Made by a program: the position numbers and the translations under genes
Part shown: positions 23,779 to 32,888 of the stretch, piece after piece
Layout: each line of letters opens with the position of its first letter
Position numbering within the stretch: the first letter of the stretch is position 1
The notes under the pieces: generated by a model
Seen by the model: the letters and a program-made list of their open reading frames with translations, nothing else
Told to the model about the DNA's origin: nothing
The model's database searches: none
DNA from: Gammaproteobacteria bacterium
GTDB taxonomy: Bacteria; Pseudomonadota; Gammaproteobacteria; Ga0077536
Direction of reading: 5' to 3'
DNA length: 32,888 nt
NCBI GenBank assembly: GCA_030833185.1
Contig: JAURHQ010000018.1
Span: 1 to 32,888, forward strand

Positions 23779-25035
23779 CTAGTGACCGCTGGCCGGCGGC
23801 AGTTTGGCCAGCGCGCGCTGCACGGCCTGGCGCAGGCTGCCGTCGGCGGCGGTCAGCCGCGCGCTCCACGCCAGCCAGTAGCGACGCGAACCGGCAGCCG
23901 CCGCCTGCGCGGCGGCGTCCTGCAGGTGCTCGGCGGCCAGCAAGGCGCCCAGTTCACCAAGCACCTCCCAGTCGTCTTGGTCGGCGGCCGCAATCAGCGC
24001 CGCAAACACGCTGCCCGGGTTGGCCACGCCGCGATGACGGAAGAGTTCACGCAGCTCGGCGTAGGCGTAGCGCTCGCCGGCCTCGCTGCGCGGCGACAGG
24101 GCCAAGAGCTGCGCGCTGGCGCTGGCGACCACCGCCGGGTCGCTGTCCTTGACCACCATGGGCAGCAGCGCCACCGGATGCACGATGTGCTGGGCGGCGT
24201 ACCCGGCAATTTCGCCGGCCAGCGCGCAGCGCTCGGCGGCGGTGCTGTGGGCCGCGGCCTGGGCGTAGAGTTCGGCCAGCGGCAGGATGTCGCGCTCGTT
24301 CACTTCCTTGCCGTAGAGCATCAGGCTGTGGCGGAGCACGTTCAGCAGCGCGGCGCCGTCGAGTTGGCGCCAGTCGCCGCCGTGCAGATAGACCCGCACT
24401 TCATGCGCCGAGGCCGGTGCCCATTCGTCGGGGCCCGGGCCGTCCTCCGCCTCGCCCGGCGGCGGCGGCCACCAGAGGCTCGCGACCAGGCTGTCGGTCA
24501 GAAAACTACGAAAGGCTTCGACGTCGAAGTCGGGCGGAAACGCCGAGGCTTCACCAGCCGCCTGCCAGTCGGCCAGCAGTTCGCGGAGCCCAGGCCACAG
24601 GGTATCTGAGGCCAGCAGACGTTCGGCCTCGGCAGCGGCGCGTTCGGCCGGCAGGCCGCAGGCGGCCAGCACGCGCGCGGCGAACACCGGACGTTGGGCG
24701 TCGTCGAGTTGTTCGGACAGCAGTAACAAGGCCGGCGCATCTTCGCCCAGGCCCTGCAACAGCGGGGCGAACACCTGCAGCGGATTCCAGCGCTCGCCCG
24801 GCGTAAACCAGCCAATCTGGCGCACGCGCTGGGCGAAGGGGTCGAGCTTGGCCCAGACCAGCGGCTGGCGTTCGCCCGGCGTGGCCTCGCCCACTGCGGC
24901 AACCAGCACCACTTCCGGCGCCAGCGCGGGGCGATAGCCCAGCACAAAAAACACTTCCAGCGGCGCCGAGCGCAGCGTCTCGAAGTCGAGCTCTAGCGGC
25001 GGGTCGGCAAGTTCAAGCGTGCAGGTCTCGGCCAT
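23779..25035 (-). CDS. Hypothetical 418-residue protein, no recognised family
   Basis: The product is rich in Ala, Leu and Glu and begins MAETCTLELADPPLELDFETL. No signal peptide or membrane helix stands out. The N-terminal 100 residues look like a compact beta/alpha domain with SAPLEVFFVLGYRPALAPEVVL. The C-terminal half is mostly helical and repetitive (ALLNVLRHSLMLYGKEVNE, QLLALSPRSEAGERYAYAEL), which could form a HEAT-like solenoid. I do not recognise the family. ATG 25035 is chosen because AAGGA sits 7 bases ahead; an ATG at 25050 is possible. It is divergent from the serine hydrolase. Confidence 0.65.
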   Translation of the reverse strand: MAETCTLELADPPLELDFETLRSAPLEVFFVLGYRPALAPEVVLVAAVGEATPGERQPLVWAKLDPFAQRVRQIGWFTPGERWNPLQVFAPLLQGLGEDAPALLLLSEQLDDAQRPVFAARVLAACGLPAERAAAEAERLLASDTLWPGLRELLADWQAAGEASAFPPDFDVEAFRSFLTDSLVASLWWPPPPGEAEDGPGPDEWAPASAHEVRVYLHGGDWRQLDGAALLNVLRHSLMLYGKEVNERDILPLAELYAQAAAHSTAAERCALAGEIAGYAAQHIVHPVALLPMVVKDSDPAVVASASAQLLALSPRSEAGERYAYAELRELFRHRGVANPGSVFAALIAAADQDDWEVLGELGALLAAEHLQDAAAQAAAAGSRRYWLAWSARLTAADGSLRQAVQRALAKLPPASGH

Positions 25036-25113
25036 GCGGATGTCCTTCATCGGGCTTAAGGGCGGCGGCGTGGCCGGGCGGGGATTATGCCTGCTCCGTA
25101 TACGTCTCACGAT

Positions 25114-25162
25114 GCCATCCGGGATGGCGAAGCGCCGTCGGCGGTGGCAAGCTCTCGCCACC
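25114..25162. promoter_or_regulatory. Two inverted repeats in the divergent intergenic region
   Basis: A perfect 6+3+6 palindrome, GCCATC-CGG-GATGGC, is at 25114-25128. A second pair, GGTGGC (25143-25148) and GCCACC (25157-25162), can form a hairpin 24 bases ahead of the serine hydrolase ATG. They may be operator and leader structure. A CGTATACG palindrome is nearby at about 25098-25105. No function is shown. Confidence 0.3.
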
Positions 25163-25185
25163 TTCAAAGCCTCGGAGTCTTCGTC

Positions 25186-26370
25186 ATGTCCGCTGCCCTT
25201 ACCCAAGCGCTCGATTCTATTTTGGCCAACACCGTTGCCAGCGCCGGCGGCGTGCCCGGCGTGGTTGCCATGGCGACCGACCGAAACGGCACGGTTTACG
25301 AAGGCGCAGCGGGCCTGCGACAGGCGGGCGGCAACGCCGCCATGACGACCGATTCCATCGTCTTCCTCGCCTCCTGCACCAAGGCGATTACCGGCATTGC
25401 GGTCATGCAGCTGGTGGAAGAAGGTCTCATCAAGCTCGAAGACGAAGCCGCCCGTCACCTGCCCGAAATCGGCCAGCTGCAAGTGCTGACCGGCTTCGAT
25501 GCCGATGGCAAGCCGCAAATGCGCCCGCCGGTGCGCCCGATCACCATCAACCACCTGATGCTGCATACCTCCGGGCTGGGCTATGAGTTTTTCAGCGCCG
25601 ACGAAGCCCGCTACCGGCAGGTGAAGGGCGTGCCCACCATCCTCGCCTGCAACGCGGACGCCATCAAAAGCGCGCTGCTGTTCGACCCGGGCGACGCCTG
25701 GTGCTACGGCTCGAACATCGACTGGCTGGGGCTGATCGTGGAGAAATTCCGCGGCAAGCGGCTGGGCGAGGTGCTGCGCGAGCGCCTGTTCGGACCGCTG
25801 GGCATGAACGACACCTCGTTTGAGCTAAGCCCCTCCATGCGCTCGCGGCTGGTGACCATTCACCAGCGCCAGCCAAACGGGCAGATCGTGCCGGTGCCGG
25901 AACTGGTGCTGCCGCAGCCGCCGGTGATGGACATGGGCGGTCACGGCCTCTACGGCACCACCGGCGATTACCTCAAGTTCATCCGCATGATCCTGAACGA
26001 CGGCAACGGCACCTACGGCCGCGTGCTGAAGCCGAAGACCGTCGCCGCGCTGTCGCAGAACGGGCTGGGCGCGCTGAAAACGCCGGGCTGGACCACCTCC
26101 ATGCCCAATCTGGCCAACAGCGGTGACTTTTTCCCCGGCTTCTCCAAGTCCTGGGCCTATAGCTTTCAGGTCAACGACACCGCCCTGCCCACCGGCCGCG
26201 CGGCGGGCAGCCTGAGCTGGGCAGGCCTTGCCAATTCCTTTTACTGGATTGACCGCCAGACCGGTCTGGGCGGCATGTGGAACACGCAGATCCTGCCGTT
26301 CCTCGACGTGTCGTCCTGGCCGGGCTATGTGAACTTTGAAACCACCGTGTACCAGCATCTGGCGCGCTGA
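25186..26370 (+). CDS. Beta-lactamase-fold serine hydrolase (esterase-like)
   Basis: A 394-residue PF00144 hydrolase. SxxK is SCTK, Ser63 and Lys66. The Tyr motif is likely Y174 in CYGSNIDW. A conserved GGHGLYGTTGDYLKF segment follows. No signal peptide. It is a different subgroup from the hydrolase at 9640, with little similarity outside the motifs. GGAG lies upstream of ATG 25186. The small DUF4177 gene follows 36 bases later. An EstB-like esterase is likely; the natural substrate is unknown. Confidence 0.88.
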   Translation: MSAALTQALDSILANTVASAGGVPGVVAMATDRNGTVYEGAAGLRQAGGNAAMTTDSIVFLASCTKAITGIAVMQLVEEGLIKLEDEAARHLPEIGQLQVLTGFDADGKPQMRPPVRPITINHLMLHTSGLGYEFFSADEARYRQVKGVPTILACNADAIKSALLFDPGDAWCYGSNIDWLGLIVEKFRGKRLGEVLRERLFGPLGMNDTSFELSPSMRSRLVTIHQRQPNGQIVPVPELVLPQPPVMDMGGHGLYGTTGDYLKFIRMILNDGNGTYGRVLKPKTVAALSQNGLGALKTPGWTTSMPNLANSGDFFPGFSKSWAYSFQVNDTALPTGRAAGSLSWAGLANSFYWIDRQTGLGGMWNTQILPFLDVSSWPGYVNFETTVYQHLAR

Positions 26371-26406
26371 ATCCCCCGCCTTAAACGATAGAAGGAGCCC
26401 CGCTGC

Positions 26407-26622
26407 ATGGGACCGTTCCGGGAATACAAAGTCATCCACATCGCCGAAGGCGGCTGCGGCACGATCTTCTTTGGCGCTTCGGGCATTCCCCTCAAGAAGC
26501 TGGAGACGACCTTGAACCAGGAAGCCGCGCAGGGCTGGCAGCTGGTGTTTCAAGCGATCGAGCGCAAGCGCTTCTGGCTGTTCTGGGCGCGGGAGTCCGT
26601 GATCTGCACGCTGGGTCGCTAG
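26407..26622 (+). CDS. DUF4177-like small protein
   Basis: A 71-residue protein with the family pattern REYKVIHI, LETTLNQEAAQGWQLVFQAI, resembling DUF4177 (PF13783). Function unknown, cytoplasmic. AAGGAG precedes ATG 26407. The yidD-like gene begins two bases after its stop. Confidence 0.7.
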   Translation: MGPFREYKVIHIAEGGCGTIFFGASGIPLKKLETTLNQEAAQGWQLVFQAIERKRFWLFWARESVICTLGR

Positions 26623-26624
26623 GC

Positions 26625-26882
26625 GTGCGCGCCTCGCTGCCCGCGCGCGCCGTGCTGGCGGCGATTGCGTGTTGGCAGCGGCACGGCGGTGGCGCGCGCT
26701 TGCTGGGCGCGAGCTGTAATTTCACGCCCAGTTGCTCGGCTTACACCCACTGCTGCGTCGAGCGTTTCGGGCTGCGGCGGGGATTGACCCTCGGCTGGGC
26801 GCGGCTGCGGCGCTGCACCGATCGCGAGGCGGTCGGCACGCGCACGGACGAGCCACCGAGTGCTGCGCGGCCTCATGCTTGA
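26625..26882 (+). CDS. yidD: YidD-like membrane protein insertion efficiency factor
   Basis: An 85-residue protein containing the YidD core CNFTPSCSAYTHCCVERFG followed by RGLTLGWARLRRC, with conserved cysteines. YidD helps insert membrane proteins and usually sits between rnpA and yidC. Here it is away from those genes, so it may be a second copy. GTG 26625 is the only close start, two bases after the DUF4177 stop. Its 3' end overlaps the next gene by 8 bases. Confidence 0.75.
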   Translation: MRASLPARAVLAAIACWQRHGGGARLLGASCNFTPSCSAYTHCCVERFGLRRGLTLGWARLRRCTDREAVGTRTDEPPSAARPHA

Positions 26883-27261
26883 CCAGCACCGGGTTAACGC
26901 AGAGGAAGAGACGCTACGCCAGCGCGTACGTGACCTGCCGGACGCCGCCCGCGCCCGCTTCTACGCTGACGCCGGCGAACGCCTGCGCGATCCGGACACC
27001 TACGCGGTGCTCAATTTCTCGCTGATCTGCGGCATCCATCACCTCTATCTGCGCCGCTACGGGCTGTGGCTGTTCGAGCTGCTGCTGAGTGTGCTGGGCA
27101 TCGTGCTGCTGGTGACGCCCTGGTTTGCGCTGGGTGTCGTGTTGCTGCTGGCGCTGCTCGGCACCGAGCTCTACTGCCTGTTCCGCTCGCAGCTCATCGT
27201 GCAGGACTACAACAACCGGGTGATGCGGGAGGTGTTGGCGGGGATGGGGGCGGAGCGCTGA
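26875..27261 (+). CDS. TM2-like small membrane protein
   Basis: A 128-residue protein with two membrane helices at about 48-66 and 70-100. The sequence around ICGIHHLYLRRYGLWLFELLL resembles a TM2-type hairpin. The N-terminal part is charged and probably cytoplasmic. ATG 26875 overlaps the yidD-like gene, suggesting coupling; an alternative GTG at 26860 adds five residues. Function unknown. Confidence 0.6.
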   Translation: MLDQHRVNAEEETLRQRVRDLPDAARARFYADAGERLRDPDTYAVLNFSLICGIHHLYLRRYGLWLFELLLSVLGIVLLVTPWFALGVVLLLALLGTELYCLFRSQLIVQDYNNRVMREVLAGMGAER

Positions 27262-27297
27262 CAAAACGACACACGGAACCCATACACCTTGGCGGAT

Positions 27298-27318
27298 GTC
27301 CGCCTTCAGGCGGCGGAC
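27298..27318. terminator. Hairpin at the convergent gene end
   Basis: GTCCGCC (27298-27304) pairs with GGCGGAC (27312-27318) with a 7-base loop. It lies between the TM2-like gene and the asparagine synthase remnant and overlaps the latter's stop codon. Confidence 0.35.
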
Positions 27319-28981
27319 GCAGTTGTGTGCGTGCCGATGTTTTTCAACCAGACCTCAAGATTGATTGCCCGCCACAACTCCGGGCTGTAGTTCCCTTGCC
27401 CGCCTCGGTGGTGCTCCAGCAAGGACGCCACGCCCGCCGGGTCAAGGTACGGCTCGCTGAGCAGCGAGCCTGCACCAAACAGACCTTGTAGATAATCCCC
27501 AAGCTCCCGCTTGAACCATTGGTCCTGCGGAACCGAGAATCCGATCTTGCCCTGCCGCTGCCGAACCTTGTTCGGCAGAATTCCTTTTGTGGACTCTCGT
27601 AATAGCCGCTTGGTGCTACCGTTAAGAATCTTGAGGCTGTCAGGGCATCGAAACGCGAGCTCTGCGATTCGGTGGTCAAGAAACGGGACACGGGATTCGA
27701 CGGAATGCGCCATGGAATTACGGTCTGCTACGCGAAGAATGGCCTGCATACCTGGATTGACCAGCGACAGATACAAATAGTTAACAAAGACATCTCCGCG
27801 AAACGGCGGCGCATAAGACTCCGGCGCTCGTCGCTGCTTTTTGATGAAATCAAGCGTGAGCCACCGCAGCTTGGGGCGCAGTGGCACCGTCGGCCGCGTT
27901 AACTTTCGGCGCTCGAAATACTGGAAAACATCTTCTGTGAATTTCGACTTGTCGCCGAAGACCTTGGCATATCGCGCGGCCTGAAACAGCGACTCTGCCC
28001 AGTCGATCTGATGGTTCTGCTGGATAAAAAACGCCTCTTTGGCCAGCGAAAAAAAACGCCGTTGATGTAACAAGCCGGCCATAAACAAAGGAAACGCAGC
28101 GTGATACCCGCCCAGCATTTCGTCTGGCCCCTGACCATCAAGGGTGACAACCACGCCGGTTTCCCGAACCAGTTTGAATACCGACCATTGCGCGAAAATA
28201 CTCAGTGACCCGAACGGTTCGTCCTGATGGTAGACCAGCGATTCGACATCCTCGATCAAATCGGCAACTGACGGATAGGTGAAGTGCGGCGTAACGCTCG
28301 TTTTTTCCAATACGGCGTCAATGTATTCGCCTTCATCGTGCGGACTGTCTTTGTATCGGGCCGAAAATGTATTGATTTTTGGCCGCATCCGGTCGGCCAG
28401 GCATACGATGCTTGACGAATCGAGACCGCCGCTAAGACACGCGCCCAAAGGCACATCGCTCATCAGCCTTAGCCTGATGGAGTCTTCCAGCAGGTCACGG
28501 AAGTCGGCACACGCCGCGCGCCGGGAAATTGCGGGCGGGATGGTCGGATCGATGTCCCAATATCGACGTGGTTGCGGCGGTGCCAGCGTTGAGGCGAGGG
28601 AAACGATGAGTGCTTCTCCGCCACGCAACTGTGCAATGTTGGAAAAAAATGTGGAGCTTCGCCGATCTGTTTTTCCCGTGGTCAGGTATTCAAAAATCGT
28701 CTGCTCGTTCAAGGTCCGGGATACGCGATGGCACTGAAGGAGTCCCTTGATCTCGGAAGAGAAGGCGAACACCTCCCTATCGAGGTAATAGAAGAAGGGT
28801 TTTTCCCCAAACCGGTCCCGCGAACAGAACAGACGCCTCGCCCGCAAATCGAGCAATACAAATGCCCACATGCCATTGAATCGGGATAAACAGCCCTCAC
28901 CCCATTGCGCGTAGGCGGCGATGATGACCTCTGTGTCGGTTCTGGAAACAAAACGATGCCCAAACGCGACCAGTTCTGACC
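27306..28981 (-). pseudogene. Asparagine synthase (glutamine-hydrolysing), 3' part, cut by IS element
   Basis: This stretch encodes the end of the glutaminase domain (SELVAFGHRF, FNGMWAFVLLDLRARRLFCSRDRFGEKPFFYY) and the complete synthetase domain with the ATP pyrophosphatase loop SGGLDSSSI and DGQGPDEMLGGY. The N-terminus is separated by the insertion sequence at 28982-30217. The fragment could be translated only from a start inside the IS, and would lack the Cys1 nucleophile. In surface polysaccharide clusters such proteins amidate sugar acids. It is less GC-rich than the genes upstream. Confidence 0.88.
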
Positions 28982-30152
<1,171 letters not shown>

Positions 30153-30192
30153 CAGACACCTCTCTCGCGGCAAATATAGCCGCCTATCGGGG

Positions 30193-30217
30193 TGTCCGGG
30201 GTTAGTGGACCACTACA
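30193..30217 (-). repeat. IS terminal inverted repeat (transposase-proximal end)
   Basis: Reads TGTAGTGGTC on the minus strand, partner of the repeat at 28982-29006. It is just upstream of orfA and likely contains part of its promoter. Confidence 0.9.
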
Positions 30218-30446
30218 CCAGAGAGGTATGCGGCGAGAAACTGAACGCGCTTTCCCGGATCTCACAAGGGGTGTCGGCGCCAAACCCAGCGACTGCGATG
30301 CGTGTTTGCCAATTTCCCGTTACAAACCCAGCGTCATCCGGACCACGATGCCGCAGCGTGGCGGTCATCGCCCGGATGCTCGCGAAGTCTTCGCTTACCA
30401 AGCGCTCTCCGGGCTGCAACAAAACAAAACCTGTGATCCCACACAC
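30218..30446 (-). pseudogene. Asparagine synthase, 5' part, cut by IS element
   Basis: It begins MCGITGFVLL, with the N-terminal Cys nucleophile of class II glutaminases, and continues to LRHRGPDDAGF. The next expected blocks (HRRLSI-type, then NGEIYN) are not recognisable in the rest, in any frame. Rejoining the flanks after removing the IS and one ACC puts the two halves one base out of frame. So the gene was damaged by more than a clean insertion. The remnant is preceded by about 160 bases without a gene. Confidence 0.75.
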
Positions 30447-30604
30447 CCTGAATACCTCATGACCGCAGTCTGACGGGAATCTAGCCGCAGATGGAAATGA
30501 CCTTGCGATTTAGATCTTGAATATCATGCAAGCCCAAAGAGCGGTTGCGACCTAGTCGTAACTTAGGGAATGGAATAATGAGACTCCTTGCGGCCCGCGC
30601 AACA
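30447..30604. other. Gap between deacetylase and broken asparagine synthase
   Basis: No supported gene, hairpin or strong promoter was found. A 75-residue minus-strand reading crosses it into the deacetylase gene but shows no recognisable domain, and it is not called. Confidence 0.4.
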
Positions 30605-31249
30605 TCAACGCACGATGATTCGTACCGCCTCAAAGGCCTCGGCAAACGAACTACCGCATTGAACCCCACGCACACGAGCCAGACTTTCAATATACTCAGG
30701 CGCGGCATAGCTTCTGAACCCTTGGGATCGGTAATTAGCCAAAGCGGCTATCTTATGGGTTAAGTGCTCTTCACTAAGACACACAAACGCCGAGTTCTCG
30801 AAGGATGTGACGTTCTGCGGTAACTCATAGCCCAGCAGCGTAGATCGCTTAAAGGCGCGGAAGCCCTCCGCGTAAACCGTAGCATGGTCTTGATGGTTAT
30901 CGAAGGAACTGGGAAGCAAGACCAGTTCCGGCTGATATTCCTTGTTTAGTCGATAGAAGTGCTCAAGGATTTCCTGCCGGTGCGACGGGAAATAGCGTAC
31001 CGGAAAGCGCGCGACCTCGATCGCATCGGGAGCAACGCCAATTGCCGCGACGCATGCGTGGCACTCCTTTTCGAGGACATCCTTCGCAAATCCGGTCGGC
31101 ACGGACTCGTCACAGCGGCTAAGCGCGAGATACCGCACTTCAACACCGGACTCAACGAGACGGACCATGGCTCCGGCACAGCCGAATTCATCATCTGTAT
31201 GGGCACACAGCACCAACGCCCGCCGCACGCCACCAAGAAAAGAAAGCAT
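30605..31249 (-). CDS. PIG-L/LmbE-family deacetylase
   Basis: A 214-residue protein. The zinc motif AHTDDE is at 16-21 (usual form AHPDDE), and HQDH at about 118-121 supplies further ligands. The family removes N-acetyl groups from GlcNAc-type sugars or similar amides. No signal peptide. It begins 5 bases after the LpxD-like gene on the same strand, so the two are co-transcribed. In this surface-polysaccharide setting it may deacetylate an amino sugar before re-acylation by its neighbour; that is inference. Confidence 0.85.
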   Translation of the reverse strand: MLSFLGGVRRALVLCAHTDDEFGCAGAMVRLVESGVEVRYLALSRCDESVPTGFAKDVLEKECHACVAAIGVAPDAIEVARFPVRYFPSHRQEILEHFYRLNKEYQPELVLLPSSFDNHQDHATVYAEGFRAFKRSTLLGYELPQNVTSFENSAFVCLSEEHLTHKIAALANYRSQGFRSYAAPEYIESLARVRGVQCGSSFAEAFEAVRIIVR

Positions 31250-31254
31250 ATTTA

Positions 31255-32172
31255 TTAAGTCTTTCTCTCGAGCATTTTGCCCGGGTTACCCACTATCGTT
31301 TGGTTATCCATTACCTCTTTGAGCACCACTGACCCAAGCCCCAACGTCGCCCCTGAACCGATCCGGGTCTGATTCATTATGGTCACGCTGGGGGCAATCC
31401 ATACCCCGTCTCCCGTATGAACGCTGCCGCCCAACATGGCATTCGCGATAACGATGGTATTAGCCCCCAGCACCACGTTGTGGGCAATATGCACGAGATT
31501 GTCTATCTTGCAGCCTCGCCCGATCACCGTGTCTCCCAGCGACCCACGGTCCACACAGGTGTTGGATCCAATTTCCACACCCGACTCAATTAAAACGCCA
31601 CCCAGATGTGGGAACCGCCAGTACGTGCCATCGTCGTCTTTTTCATAGCCAAATCCTGGCATCCCGATAGTGCAATTGTTACCAATGGTCACCAGCGGCG
31701 CGACCCTACAATTCGCTATCACCGTATTTGCTCCGATTGTCACCCCAGCCCCCAGAACGACCCGTGGACCGATGACACAACCATGACCAAGGCGTACGTG
31801 CTCACCTATCACTGCATCAGACGCTATTGGGTTTTCCCCAAGCGCGGGGAGATCGGTCCGGATCAAGGCATCGAAGAACCGGTCGACAATTTGGGTGAAC
31901 AGCAATTTTGCGTTACGCGTCTTGAGTACCGTGAACAGCGGGGGGGCATCAAGAACTGCCGCTTCCGGCACAAGAAGAACAGCCCCCGCAAACTGCCGCA
32001 AGCAATTGGGGTTTCGGTTGAGGTTTCGCGCCGAAATCCATGCCATATCGTTCGGGCCCGCTTCACTATTCGGCGCAACCCCTGTTATGGCAGTCTCTTC
32101 ATCCTTGAGAAGAACCTCGATTACCAAGGGGTTCGCCTTTATAAAGTCGAGGAGTTGCCTCACGCTGATCAT
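31255..32172 (-). CDS. LpxD-like hexapeptide-repeat acyltransferase
   Basis: A 305-residue left-handed beta-helix protein. The N-terminal domain of about 95 residues resembles the uridine-binding part of LpxD. From about residue 100 it carries many hexapeptide repeats ([19 protein letters not shown] and so on). The LpxD-type segment [20 protein letters not shown] and the IAHNV motif with the catalytic His are present. LpxD adds a hydroxyacyl chain to UDP-glucosamine. Here the neighbours suggest a sugar N-acyltransferase rather than the housekeeping lipid A enzyme. Start: ATG 32172 (MISVRQLL), with a GTG at 32214 possible. Confidence 0.8.
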   Translation of the reverse strand: MISVRQLLDFIKANPLVIEVLLKDEETAITGVAPNSEAGPNDMAWISARNLNRNPNCLRQFAGAVLLVPEAAVLDAPPLFTVLKTRNAKLLFTQIVDRFFDALIRTDLPALGENPIASDAVIGEHVRLGHGCVIGPRVVLGAGVTIGANTVIANCRVAPLVTIGNNCTIGMPGFGYEKDDDGTYWRFPHLGGVLIESGVEIGSNTCVDRGSLGDTVIGRGCKIDNLVHIAHNVVLGANTIVIANAMLGGSVHTGDGVWIAPSVTIMNQTRIGSGATLGLGSVVLKEVMDNQTIVGNPGKMLERKT

Positions 32173-32306
32173 ATGCACATCGCTGGTAGCGTCGGTCTGA
32201 TGAAATTGGTACACGCCTCTCGGCGTGAGCCCGGGGCTTAGTTAAAGAACTATTCTAGAGATGCTGCGGCATTTCGCGCATCGAAAGCCAACCTTGGAAA
32301 GGTCGT

Positions 32307-32888
32307 ATGGAGAAGATTACTAGAAAGAAATCCGTGGGCGCAAAAAAAGTTCTAGTGCTCCTTTACAACCGGTTTACCAACGACTCCCGGGTTCTCAAGA
32401 CTTGCACGTCGTTGGCAAACGCAGGATATCAGGTCGAACTCTGGGCAAGCTACGGTGCCGATCTGCCCGAGCATGAGATCGTTAGCGGCTTCAAAGTCTG
32501 GCGAAAATTTGGCAAACCGACGGTCTCCCTACAGTCTCAACCGACATCTGGGAACGAGGTGCGGGATGCTCAGCGCAAGCTGGCGTGGGTTTCGGTAGTT
32601 AGGTCCTTTGGGTCTGACGCGCTCGCTTCAGCCGGTCGGATCATTCGCGAAAGCTTGCGCATGAGCGCAAAGCATCTGAAGCATAGAACACCGCGTTTTC
32701 ACGACCTACTGAAAAACAGGTACATCGTCGTCGAACGCCTTCTGATGCGCGCTAATAAGCCAGCCAGACGCCCCGCACGGCACATAGTTCCTACCTTTAG
32801 GTCTGCCGCGATCGCTTCAGCCGGTCGGATCATTCGCGAAAGCTTGCGCATGAGCGCAAAGCATCTGAAGCATAGAACACCGCGTTTT
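32307..32888 (+). CDS. Glycosyltransferase, 5' part (runs off the window)
   Basis: At least 194 residues, from ATG 32307 with GGAAAGG ahead, open to the end of the window. The N-terminus VLVLLYNRFTNDSRVLKTC, then SLANAGYQVELWAS, matches the start of GT4-type glycosyltransferases. From about residue 104 it contains a segment (ASAGRIIRESLRMSAKHL) that recurs 63 residues later because of the DNA repeat. It is divergent from the LpxD-like gene. Confidence 0.75.
   Translation, partial: MEKITRKKSVGAKKVLVLLYNRFTNDSRVLKTCTSLANAGYQVELWASYGADLPEHEIVSGFKVWRKFGKPTVSLQSQPTSGNEVRDAQRKLAWVSVVRSFGSDALASAGRIIRESLRMSAKHLKHRTPRFHDLLKNRYIVVERLLMRANKPARRPARHIVPTFRSAAIASAGRIIRESLRMSAKHLKHRTPRF
32623..32699 (+). 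repeat. 77-base exact direct repeat, first copy
   Basis: Identical to 32812-32888, 189 bases downstream, which keeps the reading frame. Just upstream, both copies share CTTT-GGTCTG-CGCG with three differing bases, so homology extends beyond the exact match. Confidence 0.95.
32812..32888 (+). repeat. 77-base exact direct repeat, second copy at the sequence end
   Basis: Second copy of 32623-32699. It ends exactly at the last base of the window. See the finding about a likely assembly break. Confidence 0.95.

Noticed and set aside
30481-30708. 75-residue minus-strand reading downstream of the deacetylase
   Set aside because: It overlaps the conserved end of the deacetylase in another frame and has no recognisable domain.

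Overview
The window is a GC-rich chromosomal segment, probably from a gammaproteobacterium. The gene families and the EmrAB-type pump suggest this, but no rRNA or tRNA is present to place it. No phage, CRISPR array or replication origin is visible. From about 27.3 kb onward the sequence is clearly more AT-rich and carries surface-polysaccharide-type genes, one of them broken by an insertion sequence. The window ends inside a duplicated 77-base segment that looks like an assembly break.

Layout. (1) 0-3.2 kb: a CbtA/CbtB-type cobalt uptake pair, a flippase-like membrane protein and a FemAB/GNAT-like acyltransferase. (2) 3.2-12 kb: accessory carbon metabolism, with a tungsten/molybdopterin aldehyde oxidoreductase, a short-chain dehydrogenase, a thiolase-like protein, a glutathione S-transferase, an AI-2E-type permease, a beta-lactamase-fold hydrolase and a double-hotdog MaoC-type dehydratase. 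This mix suggests acyl-CoA or lipophilic-substrate catabolism. (3) 12-16.9 kb: a four-gene marR - outer membrane factor - emrA - emrB tripartite efflux operon. (4) 17-18.5 kb: a methyltransferase and an atypical short-chain dehydrogenase.

(5) 18.57-23.35 kb is the most interesting part. It holds a glycosyltransferase, a HAD-type phosphatase, and a tightly packed btaA-btaB-plcP operon. Three stretches of PhoB-like half-sites in the 11-base register of a PHO box lie in front of the three transcription units. I read this as a phosphate-starvation lipid remodelling locus: PlcP removes phospholipid head groups, and the resulting diacylglycerol is converted to betaine lipid (BtaA/BtaB) and possibly to glycolipid (the glycosyltransferase). 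The HAD protein could recover phosphate from released phospho-head groups.

(6) 23.3-27.3 kb: small DUF proteins, an unrecognised 418-residue protein, a second serine hydrolase, a YidD-like protein and a TM2-like membrane protein. (7) 27.3-32.9 kb: an asparagine synthase gene split by a complete IS3-family element, a PIG-L/LmbE deacetylase, an LpxD-like acyltransferase, and the 5' part of a glycosyltransferase running off the end.
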